In this document: in pieces, positions 35,930 through 44,136 of the stretch
Numbering within the stretch: position 1 is the first letter of the stretch
Layout of the letters: each line of letters starts with the position of its first letter
From: a bacterium
Lineage (GTDB): Bacteria > Cyanobacteriota > Vampirovibrionia > Gastranaerophilales > JAILCC01
NCBI GenBank assembly: GCA_024680555.1
Contig: JAILCC010000021.1
Span: forward strand, 1-58,592
Direction of reading: 5' to 3'
DNA: 58,592 nucleotides
Made by a program: the position numbers and the translations under genes
The notes under the pieces: generated by a model
The model's database searches: none
What the model saw: only the letters and a program-made list of their open reading frames with translations
Told to the model about the DNA's origin: nothing

Positions 35930-38125
35930 ATGGAAATAAATAAAATCACATTTGAACAACTGGCTGACAAAATGGCTATAGAGAGCTCTTTTGAGGATTT
36001 GGATGTAAATGACGATAATGTTATAAACGAACAGGATGTACAGGCGGCAGCTTCAAATCAAACTTTGGCTGCGAATATTACAAATCTCTTAAATTCTGTT
36101 GATGAAGAAGATGAATTATCTCCTGATGCTGATTTTGATTATGATGATACCGTTGTAAATACGACAGATAATAATACTAATGTTGCTACGACTGTTTCTA
36201 ACAGTTCAACTTCATCTCAGGTATCTGCTGCTTTAACCCAGTTTGAAATAAATAAACTTAATGACAGGCAATCGGAAATTCAAAGCGATATTGAAGCGAA
36301 ACAAAAAGAATGCGAAACCAAGCAGAAGAAAATAGAAGAAAAACAGGAAGAATTAGAAGCGTTAGTCAAAGCGGCTCAAAACAATAATGACAATTCAAAA
36401 ACAGCACAAATAACTGATTTGCAGGCTGAAATAAAAACCCTTGCAGCAGAAATTGAGGAATTGTTATCTTCTATAGAAAAATTAGAAAGTGATTATAAGG
36501 CAAATTCATTAATGCTTACTTCTTTAACCGAGAGCTTGGAAACACAGCAAACGGCTTTGACTCAAGAAGTAAGTGAGGTTAATGCTACAACCACAATAAA
36601 CGGAATAACCTCAACAGACGGTGCAAATTCCGCATCTAGCACAAAAACCCTCAAATCTATGGATGAATACATGACAATGATGGATGAAAAATTTGCCGAT
36701 TTGTTCTGCAAATTAGAGTCGATGGATGCTCAAAGCGTTAGTAATTGGCTTGGTACAACAGCTGACGGAAAAAGATATGCAGGTCCTTCCGCAACCACAA
36801 AATCCAACAGTGCAGCCTATTATGATGCTGACGGAGATGGCAGAGTTACGGTTATTGACCAATTGTTGTGGCAAAATTACCTTGAGAAATATAAAAGTAG
36901 CAATAGCGCTCAGTCTATAAATCAAACGGGAATGGGACGGGGTTTGTATATAATGACAGGTCGTCTTAATGCGGCAGTCCTCGGTAATTATTACGGAACG
37001 ACTTATGATTTAGACGATTTGGAACAAATTGATTATCTGAAAAAGACAAGTGAGTATTCGGATAAACTAAATCCTGGCGTAACTGCACAGATAAATCTGA
37101 ATATTACCAAAATTGCTCAGAACGAAAACTGGGAAGAAAGATTAGATAATCTTTCTTCGCAAAAGTGGTTTACAACAAAATTCGGTAAAGATTATGCCTG
37201 CAAATTAAAAGAACAAATAACGGAAGCAAAAGATTTTATAAGCAAAAACCCTGAAAATGCCAAGTTTGCAGGTATTGCAGCGGCATTTAATATATACAAA
37301 AATAATATTGCAAATGAAAGCAAGATGATTGAGCTATTTGAAACAGACGGCGGAAAACACGTATGGAATACAACGCTTGAGGATGCTGAGCGGATAGCAA
37401 GTGAGTTTGGTATATCTGTATCTCAGGCGCAAAACATGTTAAATGGTGAAAAAATTCAGCGTCAATTCAAAAATACGCTTAAATATGCCTGCGATATAAA
37501 CGGTGACGGAATTTTTGACCATAAAGATTTGAATGAATTAAGCGGCGACCTTGATTTAGACGGTGACGGTTGTATTAGCAGTGAAGAAAAGAGTTTCCTT
37601 GAAATATTAAAGGCTCAACTTTATTCAAAAGCCACTATAAATCATGTGAATGCGTCAGATGACATTGATGATGTTATAAGCTATTGCGAATTTACAAATA
37701 ACAATTCTGTAACAAGTGAATTAGCAAGCGATTTCAGAGCAAGAGCGCAAGAATTGGCGGAACAATACGATAAAGACTTATCCGAATATACTAATGATGA
37801 CGGTTTATATATTTCGGGCTCAAATCCGCCCGAAGGCAAGAAATCTTGGGATAACGGTAATGCTGCGCAAGGTATGTTCGGCAAGTTGGCTTGGTACTGG
37901 GAGACATCAGCTTCTTATTCAAAATACGGAGTGGTAACTTCTAAAGGTGTAGCAGATGTTTTGACTCCCACATATAATCTCAAATGGCGTATAGAAAACG
38001 GCAATTTGTCTAAAACGGAACTTCAAACCATAATTGACAAAATAAATGCTGCATCCTCATCGGTTCAATCTCAGCTTGCGGATATTAAAAAAGCGGCTGA
38101 AACAAAACTTGCGAGTATGAGTTAG
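35930..38125 (+). CDS. EF-hand / dockerin-like repeat protein with coiled coil, 731 aa, unknown
   Basis: I do not recognise the whole protein. It has four EF-hand-type calcium loops: DVNDDNVINEQD (residue 25), DADGDGRVTVID (about 299), DINGDGIFDHKD (about 521) and DLDGDGCISSEE (about 540). The second sits before a hydrophobic stretch as in dockerin modules. Residues about 105-215 are a strong coiled coil rich in Q, E and K. There is no signal peptide and no membrane segment. The start MEINKIT resembles that of the amidase (MEVKKIS). It follows lpxK by 106 bases and ends 6 bases from the convergent MCE gene. A calcium-dependent scaffold or a protein exported by a non-Sec route are both possible. 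Confidence 0.7.
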   Translation: MEINKITFEQLADKMAIESSFEDLDVNDDNVINEQDVQAAASNQTLAANITNLLNSVDEEDELSPDADFDYDDTVVNTTDNNTNVATTVSNSSTSSQVSAALTQFEINKLNDRQSEIQSDIEAKQKECETKQKKIEEKQEELEALVKAAQNNNDNSKTAQITDLQAEIKTLAAEIEELLSSIEKLESDYKANSLMLTSLTESLETQQTALTQEVSEVNATTTINGITSTDGANSASSTKTLKSMDEYMTMMDEKFADLFCKLESMDAQSVSNWLGTTADGKRYAGPSATTKSNSAAYYDADGDGRVTVIDQLLWQNYLEKYKSSNSAQSINQTGMGRGLYIMTGRLNAAVLGNYYGTTYDLDDLEQIDYLKKTSEYSDKLNPGVTAQINLNITKIAQNENWEERLDNLSSQKWFTTKFGKDYACKLKEQITEAKDFISKNPENAKFAGIAAAFNIYKNNIANESKMIELFETDGGKHVWNTTLEDAERIASEFGISVSQAQNMLNGEKIQRQFKNTLKYACDINGDGIFDHKDLNELSGDLDLDGDGCISSEEKSFLEILKAQLYSKATINHVNASDDIDDVISYCEFTNNNSVTSELASDFRARAQELAEQYDKDLSEYTNDDGLYISGSNPPEGKKSWDNGNAAQGMFGKLAWYWETSASYSKYGVVTSKGVADVLTPTYNLKWRIENGNLSKTELQTIIDKINAASSSVQSQLADIKKAAETKLASMS

Positions 38126-38131
38126 TGACCG

Positions 38132-39088
38132 CTAAATGCTCTTTTCAAGTTTTTCGCTTTGAATTTTTAGATTTTCAAAGCTATCATAAACTTTATCAAG
38201 ATTTTCCTGCGTCATATCATTATTGAAATTCTCAAGAGATTTTGAGAAGTTTTCAACGGTTTTGTCTATTTTATCCAAAGACGGAGTTCCGTTTTTGAGG
38301 TTTTTAAGCTTGTTATACTGTATATTCATTGAATCAATTTTAGATTCCATATTTTTATTTAATGCCTTAATGTTTTTGTGTGTTTTTTGCAAAGAACGTC
38401 GAGCTATTCTTATTCCGTATTTTGTGCGATTAACATTTTCTCCGAAGTTAAAAACGCTTGTTTCTTTATAAACTCTGCCCATCCCCTTGGTTGTGCTTTC
38501 GAGGTTGAAATGGAGTTTTGCACCGCCTTTTTCTATTGTGGAAGTTATATTTGCAATTTTGTCGTCAGCTTCGTTTGTCGCTTTCAGCATATTATTGGTA
38601 TCTTGGGCGGCATCATCTTGGGTTCTGTTTTTTGCAAAATGGTAAACACCTGCGATAGAAGCCATCGTTGCACGCAAAAATTCTTCCATAATACCAAAGG
38701 CATCACCTATTCTTATTGGCTCACGGACAACAATGCCGGTTTCGTCAGAATTTTTATCCGGCGGGGTTAATTCTATTGAACGAGAACCTGCAATTCCGAA
38801 AAATTCGATTGTTGCTTTTGTCCCTGGTGGCAGTTTTACGCTATCGTTTGTTACGACAAAATCTACGAATATTTTGTCATAATCTGTTTGAATTTTGGTT
38901 ACATGCCCTATATCAACCCCCAAAATTCTTACGGGAGAACCTATAACAATACTGTCGATATCGTGAAAGGCAACGTGGTATGTTGCCCCGATATCAAAAG
39001 CATTCCTAAAGATTTTTAGCCCCAAAAACCCAAGGATGCTTAATAACATTATGAATAAAATTATTTCTGCAATGAGTGACTTTTTCAT
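38132..39088 (-). CDS. Second MCE (MlaD-like) protein
   Basis: A 318-residue protein with an N-terminal membrane helix (about residues 7-27) and an MCE domain (YHVAFHDIDSIVIGSPVRILGVDIGHV, residues about 37-63, then FFGIAGSRSIELTPPD). The C-terminal 150 residues are helical with heptad-like leucines and lysines. It has no permease or ATPase partner next to it. It stands on the opposite strand to mlaEFD, so it probably shares that MlaE/MlaF pair or acts alone as a lipid-binding ring. It is divergent from the ABC permease gene at 39135, 46 bases apart. Confidence 0.88.
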   Translation of the reverse strand: MKKSLIAEIILFIMLLSILGFLGLKIFRNAFDIGATYHVAFHDIDSIVIGSPVRILGVDIGHVTKIQTDYDKIFVDFVVTNDSVKLPPGTKATIEFFGIAGSRSIELTPPDKNSDETGIVVREPIRIGDAFGIMEEFLRATMASIAGVYHFAKNRTQDDAAQDTNNMLKATNEADDKIANITSTIEKGGAKLHFNLESTTKGMGRVYKETSVFNFGENVNRTKYGIRIARRSLQKTHKNIKALNKNMESKIDSMNIQYNKLKNLKNGTPSLDKIDKTVENFSKSLENFNNDMTQENLDKVYDSFENLKIQSEKLEKSI

Positions 39089-39134
39089 ATATAGTTATTA
39101 TAATTGTTTTGAGAATTTAAGTAAATCATGATTT

Positions 39135-40004
39135 ATGAAAAAATTTTTATATAACGAAAAATACGCTGCGTGGTTGTTTTTGGCTCCGGCATTAATCGGA
39201 ACATTAGTTTTTATAATTATACCTATCTGTGCTTCGCTTTACATAAGTCTGCTAGATTGGGATTTGATAAGTTTGCCCAAGTTTGTCGGACTAAATAATT
39301 ATGCGGAATTATTTAATGAAAAATTTTTTTGGCAGATATTAAATAATACAGTAGTTTACGCAGTTATAACAACGATTTTTGCCGTAATTATTCCTCTTAT
39401 TCTTGCGGTGATTTTGAATGAAAAAATAAAAGGTGCAAATATTTTTAAAACAATTTATTTTCTTCCTTACATTACTCCGATGATTGTTTTGGCAGTTGTA
39501 TGGGCGTGGATATTTGATCCCAATTACGGTGTATTTAACTTTATTTTTCATTCTCATATAAAATGGCTTTATGACACAAAAACCGCTATGCTCGCACTGA
39601 TTTTTGTCAGTGTATGGAAAAATATCGGCTACAACATGATATTGATGCTTGCAGGACTTCAAAATATACCCTCTGAGGTTGATGAGGCTGCCAAAATAGA
39701 TGGCGCAATCGGAATTAAAAAGTTCTTTAAAGTTACTTGTCCGTTGCTTAGTCCGACGATACTATTTGTTTCTCTTATTACAACGATATCGTCATTTCAA
39801 GTTTTTGACCTGATATTTCTTATGACACAAGGTGGACCGGAGAACTCTACTACGGTGCTTGTTTATTGGATGTATAAAAACGCATTTGAGTTTTTCAAAA
39901 TAGGAAAAGCCTCTGCAATAGCTTATATTTTATTTACGGTAATTTTAGTTTTGAGTATGTGCCAATGGCTTTCTCGGAAAAAATGGGTTTATAACGAAGA
40001 ATAA
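39135..40004 (+). CDS. Sugar-type ABC transporter permease (MalF/UgpA family), orphan
   Basis: A 289-residue permease with six membrane helices, WLFLAPALIGTLVFII at the start and the cytoplasmic EAA loop as DEAAKIDGAIGIKKFFKVTCPLLSPT, which contacts the ATPase. These are typical of the MalF/UgpA/LacF group. An importer of this type needs a second permease, a binding protein and an ATPase, none of which is beside it. The stop codon overlaps the start of comEC by one base (TAATG), so the two genes are translationally coupled. Either its partners lie elsewhere or this is a relic. Confidence 0.9.
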   Translation: MKKFLYNEKYAAWLFLAPALIGTLVFIIIPICASLYISLLDWDLISLPKFVGLNNYAELFNEKFFWQILNNTVVYAVITTIFAVIIPLILAVILNEKIKGANIFKTIYFLPYITPMIVLAVVWAWIFDPNYGVFNFIFHSHIKWLYDTKTAMLALIFVSVWKNIGYNMILMLAGLQNIPSEVDEAAKIDGAIGIKKFFKVTCPLLSPTILFVSLITTISSFQVFDLIFLMTQGGPENSTTVLVYWMYKNAFEFFKIGKASAIAYILFTVILVLSMCQWLSRKKWVYNEE

Positions 40005-42379
40005 TGGAAAATGACTTGCATATAAAAACGATAGCCTTGTGTACGGCGATAATAGCTGCGGTATGCGCTGTTTTTTGGGATAAGCTATATGTCATTATTC
40101 CGATTTTTATTCTGCTTGCCGGTTTTTTATGCTACAAGAAAATTTTCGGAAAAATATTTACTTTCATCTTATTGGTATTATTTGCCTGCACTGTACTATA
40201 TGCGCACTACAGAGAACCAAACGATGATGTTCTGGTATATTATGCTTCCCAAAAAGTAACTTTGCTTGGCGAAATTTATTCTCTGCCGTCAAAAAGTGCT
40301 ACAGGCAAGACAAAGTTTGTGTTTAAAGCCGACAAAGTTATTGATTATAAAAATAATGAGGTCTTTGTTGATGCAAAAACGCAGGCTTTTTTAGACAAAG
40401 AAATTACGGATAAATTCAATCGTGGAGATAAATTATCACTTGATGCGGAAATATTTGTACCCCAAAAACCCAAAAACGAGGGAGAGTTCGATTATGGAAA
40501 ATATCTGGCAAATGATGGCATTTATACTCTTTCAACCGTTCATAACGTAAAAACTCTCTCGGAAAAACCATCACTAAATATGAGGATTCTCAGAAAAATT
40601 GACTGTTTGAGAGAGCGGGTTATAGAAATTCATTCAAATTATCTTAATAAGGATAAAACTCAAATTCTTGGCGGCATAGTTTTTGGAAGTGAAGCGATAA
40701 AACCATCTGCCGAAATAAAAAGAATATTTATAGAATCGGGTTTGTACCACCTTTTGGCAGCATCGGGCATGAATGTTGCTTTTATCTTTGGTATTTGGTT
40801 CTTTTTGATGATAAGACTCAAAATGCCATACAGGCTTGTTATAGTTACCGGCGCTTTTGTTGTTTTGTTTTATTCAATGATGACAGGTTTGCCGCCATCC
40901 GTTACAAGAGCGACATGGATGTTGGAGCTGGGACTTTTGGCAAAATTGATAGACAGAAAAGCCGATAACAATGTTATATTGCTTTTTGTTTGTGCAGTTT
41001 TGCTTTTATATAACCCGGCTCTTATAAACAATATCGGTTTTCTTTTGTCGTTTGTAGTAACTTTCGGGCTTTTGTACTGTACAAATCCTATCTTGGAAAA
41101 AATTAAATTCCTTCCGCCTAAAATTAGCGGTTGGATAATTATTCCGTTGGTGGCGCAAATATTTGCAATACCGATACAAATGTACTTTTTTCAAACAATT
41201 TCGGTTTATTCAATAATTGCAAATATGCTTGTTATTCCGTTTATGGCTATTATTAGTTTTTGCGGTTTCATTTCAAGTATTTTTGCACTCATTCCGAAAA
41301 TCGGGCATTATTTATGCTTTGTTTTGGATAAGGTGAATGAGCCGCTTTTGAGCTTTTTACTGTTTGTTGCTTCTTGGGTTTCAAGTTTCCCGAACAATAT
41401 AGCCCATGTAGCTAAGTTAAATTATATAGAAATAATATTATACTATATTTTGGTATTTCTATTCATATATATGCTCAAGAAGAATTTTAAAACCCTAAAA
41501 ACAAATATAGCGGCTTTACTTATACTGGTATACTTGATTTTCAGCTTTACATCCAAGGGTTATACCAGAGATTTGACGTTTACATTTTTAAGTGTCGGTG
41601 AGGCTGATAGTATTTTTATTACAACTCCGAATAACAAAAAAATCCTTATTGATGCGGGCAGAAGTTTCGGAAAAGACAAAAACTCCGCCACTTCTGTGAT
41701 TTTACCGTTTTTTAGCACAAATGGGATAACTTCAATAGATATGATGCTTTTAACTCATCCTGACAGTGACCATATAGGCGGAAGTGTCGATATCTTGGAA
41801 AATATAAAGGTCAACGAGCTTGTTACAAACGGTGAAAAAGCTAAAAATAAAACATATTTAAGGCTTCAAGAGTATATTAAAAATAATAATCAGGTTGAAA
41901 AAATAATAACCGAACCCGAGGAAATTTCTCCTGACGAAGAAGTTAGTATAATTGCCTTTAAACCGCCTGATACAAAGAAAAATACCCAAAATGATACCTC
42001 TATTATTTTGCTTTTCAAGTACAAAGATTTTGATGCAATTTTGATGGGTGATAATGAAATAAACAGTTACGAATTACTGAAAACAAATCTTCATCCATCG
42101 GGTGACATTGAATTATTTAAACTCGGACATCACGGTAGTAAAAATTCTGTTAATAAAAAGATGGCACAGCTGATTTCTCCAAAGGTTTCCGTCGTAAGTG
42201 TCGGAGAAAATTCTTACGGACACCCTAATTCCAAAGCGATGAGTGTTCTTAGAGGAAGCAGAATTTACCGTACAGATATGGATAATACGGTTAGAATTAA
42301 AACAAACGGAAGAAACTTTGATGTTTATACATATAATCCTCAAAGTAACCGTTGGCAAAAGGATACGAGAGAGCCTTAA
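40004..42379 (+). CDS. comEC: ComEC/Rec2-family DNA uptake channel
   Basis: A 791-residue protein with the three parts of full ComEC. The N-terminal region has membrane helices and a DUF4131-type domain (about 60-170). The Competence domain (about 215-500) includes ILGGIVFGSE and YHLLAASGMNVAFIFGIW. The C-terminal metallo-beta-lactamase domain (about 525-780) has LLTHPDSDHIGG, ILMGDNE and LFKLGHHGSKNS. ComEC carries single-stranded DNA over the inner membrane in natural competence; with the prepilin at 49.9 kb it suggests that competence may be possible. It overlaps the sugar-type permease upstream by one base and the convergent mrnC gene by 4 bases. Confidence 0.93.
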   Translation: MENDLHIKTIALCTAIIAAVCAVFWDKLYVIIPIFILLAGFLCYKKIFGKIFTFILLVLFACTVLYAHYREPNDDVLVYYASQKVTLLGEIYSLPSKSATGKTKFVFKADKVIDYKNNEVFVDAKTQAFLDKEITDKFNRGDKLSLDAEIFVPQKPKNEGEFDYGKYLANDGIYTLSTVHNVKTLSEKPSLNMRILRKIDCLRERVIEIHSNYLNKDKTQILGGIVFGSEAIKPSAEIKRIFIESGLYHLLAASGMNVAFIFGIWFFLMIRLKMPYRLVIVTGAFVVLFYSMMTGLPPSVTRATWMLELGLLAKLIDRKADNNVILLFVCAVLLLYNPALINNIGFLLSFVVTFGLLYCTNPILEKIKFLPPKISGWIIIPLVAQIFAIPIQMYFFQTISVYSIIANMLVIPFMAIISFCGFISSIFALIPKIGHYLCFVLDKVNEPLLSFLLFVASWVSSFPNNIAHVAKLNYIEIILYYILVFLFIYMLKKNFKTLKTNIAALLILVYLIFSFTSKGYTRDLTFTFLSVGEADSIFITTPNNKKILIDAGRSFGKDKNSATSVILPFFSTNGITSIDMMLLTHPDSDHIGGSVDILENIKVNELVTNGEKAKNKTYLRLQEYIKNNNQVEKIITEPEEISPDEEVSIIAFKPPDTKKNTQNDTSIILLFKYKDFDAILMGDNEINSYELLKTNLHPSGDIELFKLGHHGSKNSVNKKMAQLISPKVSVVSVGENSYGHPNSKAMSVLRGSRIYRTDMDNTVRIKTNGRNFDVYTYNPQSNRWQKDTREP

Positions 42380-42738
42380 ACCAACAGGGGCTTTATTTTT
42401 TCAAGAATTTCTTCAAGTCTGGTTTTGTCGTATAGATATAAATAGCCTAAAAGTGCTTCAAATGCAGTTGCTATGCGGTGGGTTTTGTGGTTAATTCTCT
42501 TTGCCGTCGTTACGGCGAGATTTCTTCCTCTGCGAACAATATCAGCCTCTTTTTCGGTTAATTCCGGTTCAATTTTTTCCAAAAGATTTGCTTGAAATTC
42601 AGCGTTCACAAATGACACTGTGAGTTTGTGAAGCTTTTGTATATTTTGGGTTTGCGTAATCGTGTATTCTCTTACAAAAAGCTCATAAACACTATCGCCA
42701 AGGTGTGCGAGATTTCTTATGTTAATAATTTCTTCCAT
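42376..42738 (-). CDS. mrnC: Mini-ribonuclease 3 (MrnC)
   Basis: A 120-residue RNase III catalytic domain without the double-stranded RNA-binding domain, as in Mini-III that matures 23S rRNA. The signature is NLAHLGDSVYELFVREY (residues about 8-24) with catalytic Asp, and the second acidic motif is TAFEALLGYLYL near the C-terminus. Mini-III is known from Firmicutes, cyanobacteria and plastids, and fits a cyanobacterial relative. The gene overlaps comEC by 4 bases at its 3' end and is preceded by the terminator of the next minus-strand gene. Confidence 0.92.
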   Translation of the reverse strand: MEEIINIRNLAHLGDSVYELFVREYTITQTQNIQKLHKLTVSFVNAEFQANLLEKIEPELTEKEADIVRRGRNLAVTTAKRINHKTHRIATAFEALLGYLYLYDKTRLEEILEKIKPLLV

Positions 42739-42759
42739 AGGGAAAGTATAGCATAAAAA

Positions 42760-42783
42760 AAAGATGCCTTATGTGGCATCTTT
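42760..42783 (-). terminator. Terminator after the 79-residue gene, just upstream of mrnC
   Basis: The stem AAAGATGCC (42760-42768), loop TTATGT, GGCATCTTT (42775-42783). On the minus strand it is followed by a T-run. It separates mrnC from the gene at 42932. The stretch 42784-42931 is otherwise empty and purine-rich. Confidence 0.8.
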
Positions 42784-42931
42784 AAACCCCTATAATATTT
42801 AACCCGTCAGAATTGATTAGAGAGAAAAGAGAGAGAGAATAAATCTTGTTTTGAAATTTTGCTTTTGGGGTTGAGTCGGCAAAATTTTATTAAATTTTCA
42901 ATTTTGAGCGTAGTTCGCCCTTGGCAGCTTC

Positions 42932-43171
42932 CTATCGCACAGGGATGTAACGATAGTTTTTGTACGCAGATTTAGCCAATAGTTTATTGCCCAATTCTTT
43001 GAGCTTGTCTTGATATTTCATCATAGCAACCTTGTCTTGCGCAACGGTTTGCATTTTGTCTAACATTTCTTGTTCATCAATTTGGTTGATATTATTGTGA
43101 TTATCAACCTGAAGTGATTGATACTTTTGTACCAAAAGTTTGTCGATGTGGTCTCTTGCTCCAACTGCCAT
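42932..43171 (-). CDS. Hypothetical small helical protein, 79 aa
   Basis: Unknown small protein, starting MAVGARDHIDKLLVQKY and ending in the basic KNYRYIPVR. It is mainly helical, with Gln, Asp, Met and Lys, and no signal peptide. An open frame runs further upstream to 43246, but ATG at 43171 is preceded by a strong AGGAAGGAAG site. It has its own terminator at 42760-42783, so it is likely to be expressed on its own. Confidence 0.65.
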   Translation of the reverse strand: MAVGARDHIDKLLVQKYQSLQVDNHNNINQIDEQEMLDKMQTVAQDKVAMMKYQDKLKELGNKLLAKSAYKNYRYIPVR

Positions 43172-43394
43172 AATAAATCTTCCTTCCTGTTCTCTTTTCT
43201 TTCCGTGGTTAAACTTAACTTTCTTTCCGTATATATATAAAAACATTTCACTAAAAAAAATTGCGTAGCATGAAAAATTATTTTTGAAAACGCAATAATA
43301 TTAAGCTTTTTAGCCTCTTTTTAATAATTTGAAACAAACTTGCCAAGCCATGCGAACATAAGATTAAATATAAAAAGAGCATGGGAGAAGTTTG

Positions 43395-43739
43395 ATGAAA
43401 GATATCGACAAAAAAGTTGTCAGTATTTTTGAAAGGCACAAGGCGAACAAGCCATACTCTTCTGATGCTAAGGTTATAAAATGTGATGACGATGTCTATT
43501 GCGTTACGGTAAAAACCGACAAACACGGCAACCCTTTCAACAGAGAAGAATTATTGGAAGATGCAATGCTAACGGAATATATCGTAAGAGTCCTTATAGA
43601 CACTCCTAACGGTTCTTATATCAATAATTATAAGGTGTCCGGCGAAAAAATATTAGGTTTTTTGAGTAAGTTTACGAGCAGGAAAAAGCAAGGGCAAGTC
43701 ATAGAAATAGATAAATATATTGCTGATGATTTGGCGTAA
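43395..43739 (+). CDS. Hypothetical protein, 114 aa
   Basis: I do not recognise it. It starts MKDIDKKVVSIFERHK and has an alpha/beta look with a Lys-rich middle. A TTG codon directly before the ATG would add one residue, but GGGAGAAG favours the ATG. Unknown function; it is one of three small genes between mrnC and RNase E/G. Confidence 0.6.
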   Translation: MKDIDKKVVSIFERHKANKPYSSDAKVIKCDDDVYCVTVKTDKHGNPFNREELLEDAMLTEYIVRVLIDTPNGSYINNYKVSGEKILGFLSKFTSRKKQGQVIEIDKYIADDLA

Positions 43740-43838
43740 ATAAAAAGTTTTTATTGTATTTCAAATCATTGCTGTTTGCGAGTATAAGAATAAATTTTGA
43801 AAAAAAACTTGAAAAAAAATAAGATAAAAGGTATCATT

Positions 43839-44096
43839 ATGAATGTTCTCAGCCGATTAAATATATTGGCACAAAGAACAAATAAAAAAGGCTTAAAAAA
43901 ACAGGTTGAAATCAGACAAACTATCGAGTTGGCAAATATGCGTAATTATAATGACTCGATAAAGATAAAATTTGTACAAAAAGCTATCAATAGCAATTAT
44001 TTTGGCAAAGTGTTGCCGATATTCAGAGCTGATGATTTTAACAATCTTTGTATTTCCGAGAATTTTGCGGAATTTTGTAAGGCTCAAAATTGCTGA
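43839..44096 (+). CDS. Hypothetical small basic protein, 85 aa
   Basis: Unknown protein starting MNVLSRLNILAQRTNKKGLKK, basic in its first half and ending AEFCKAQNC with two cysteines. The frame is open from a TTG at 43797, which would add 14 Lys-rich residues; ATG at 43839 is preferred because of the AAAAGG before it. It lies 40 bases before the RNase E/G gene. Confidence 0.5.
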   Translation: MNVLSRLNILAQRTNKKGLKKQVEIRQTIELANMRNYNDSIKIKFVQKAINSNYFGKVLPIFRADDFNNLCISENFAEFCKAQNC

Positions 44097-44136
44097 ACGG
44101 TTAATAAGTTTTAAAGTTTTATATGAGGAAAATTAA

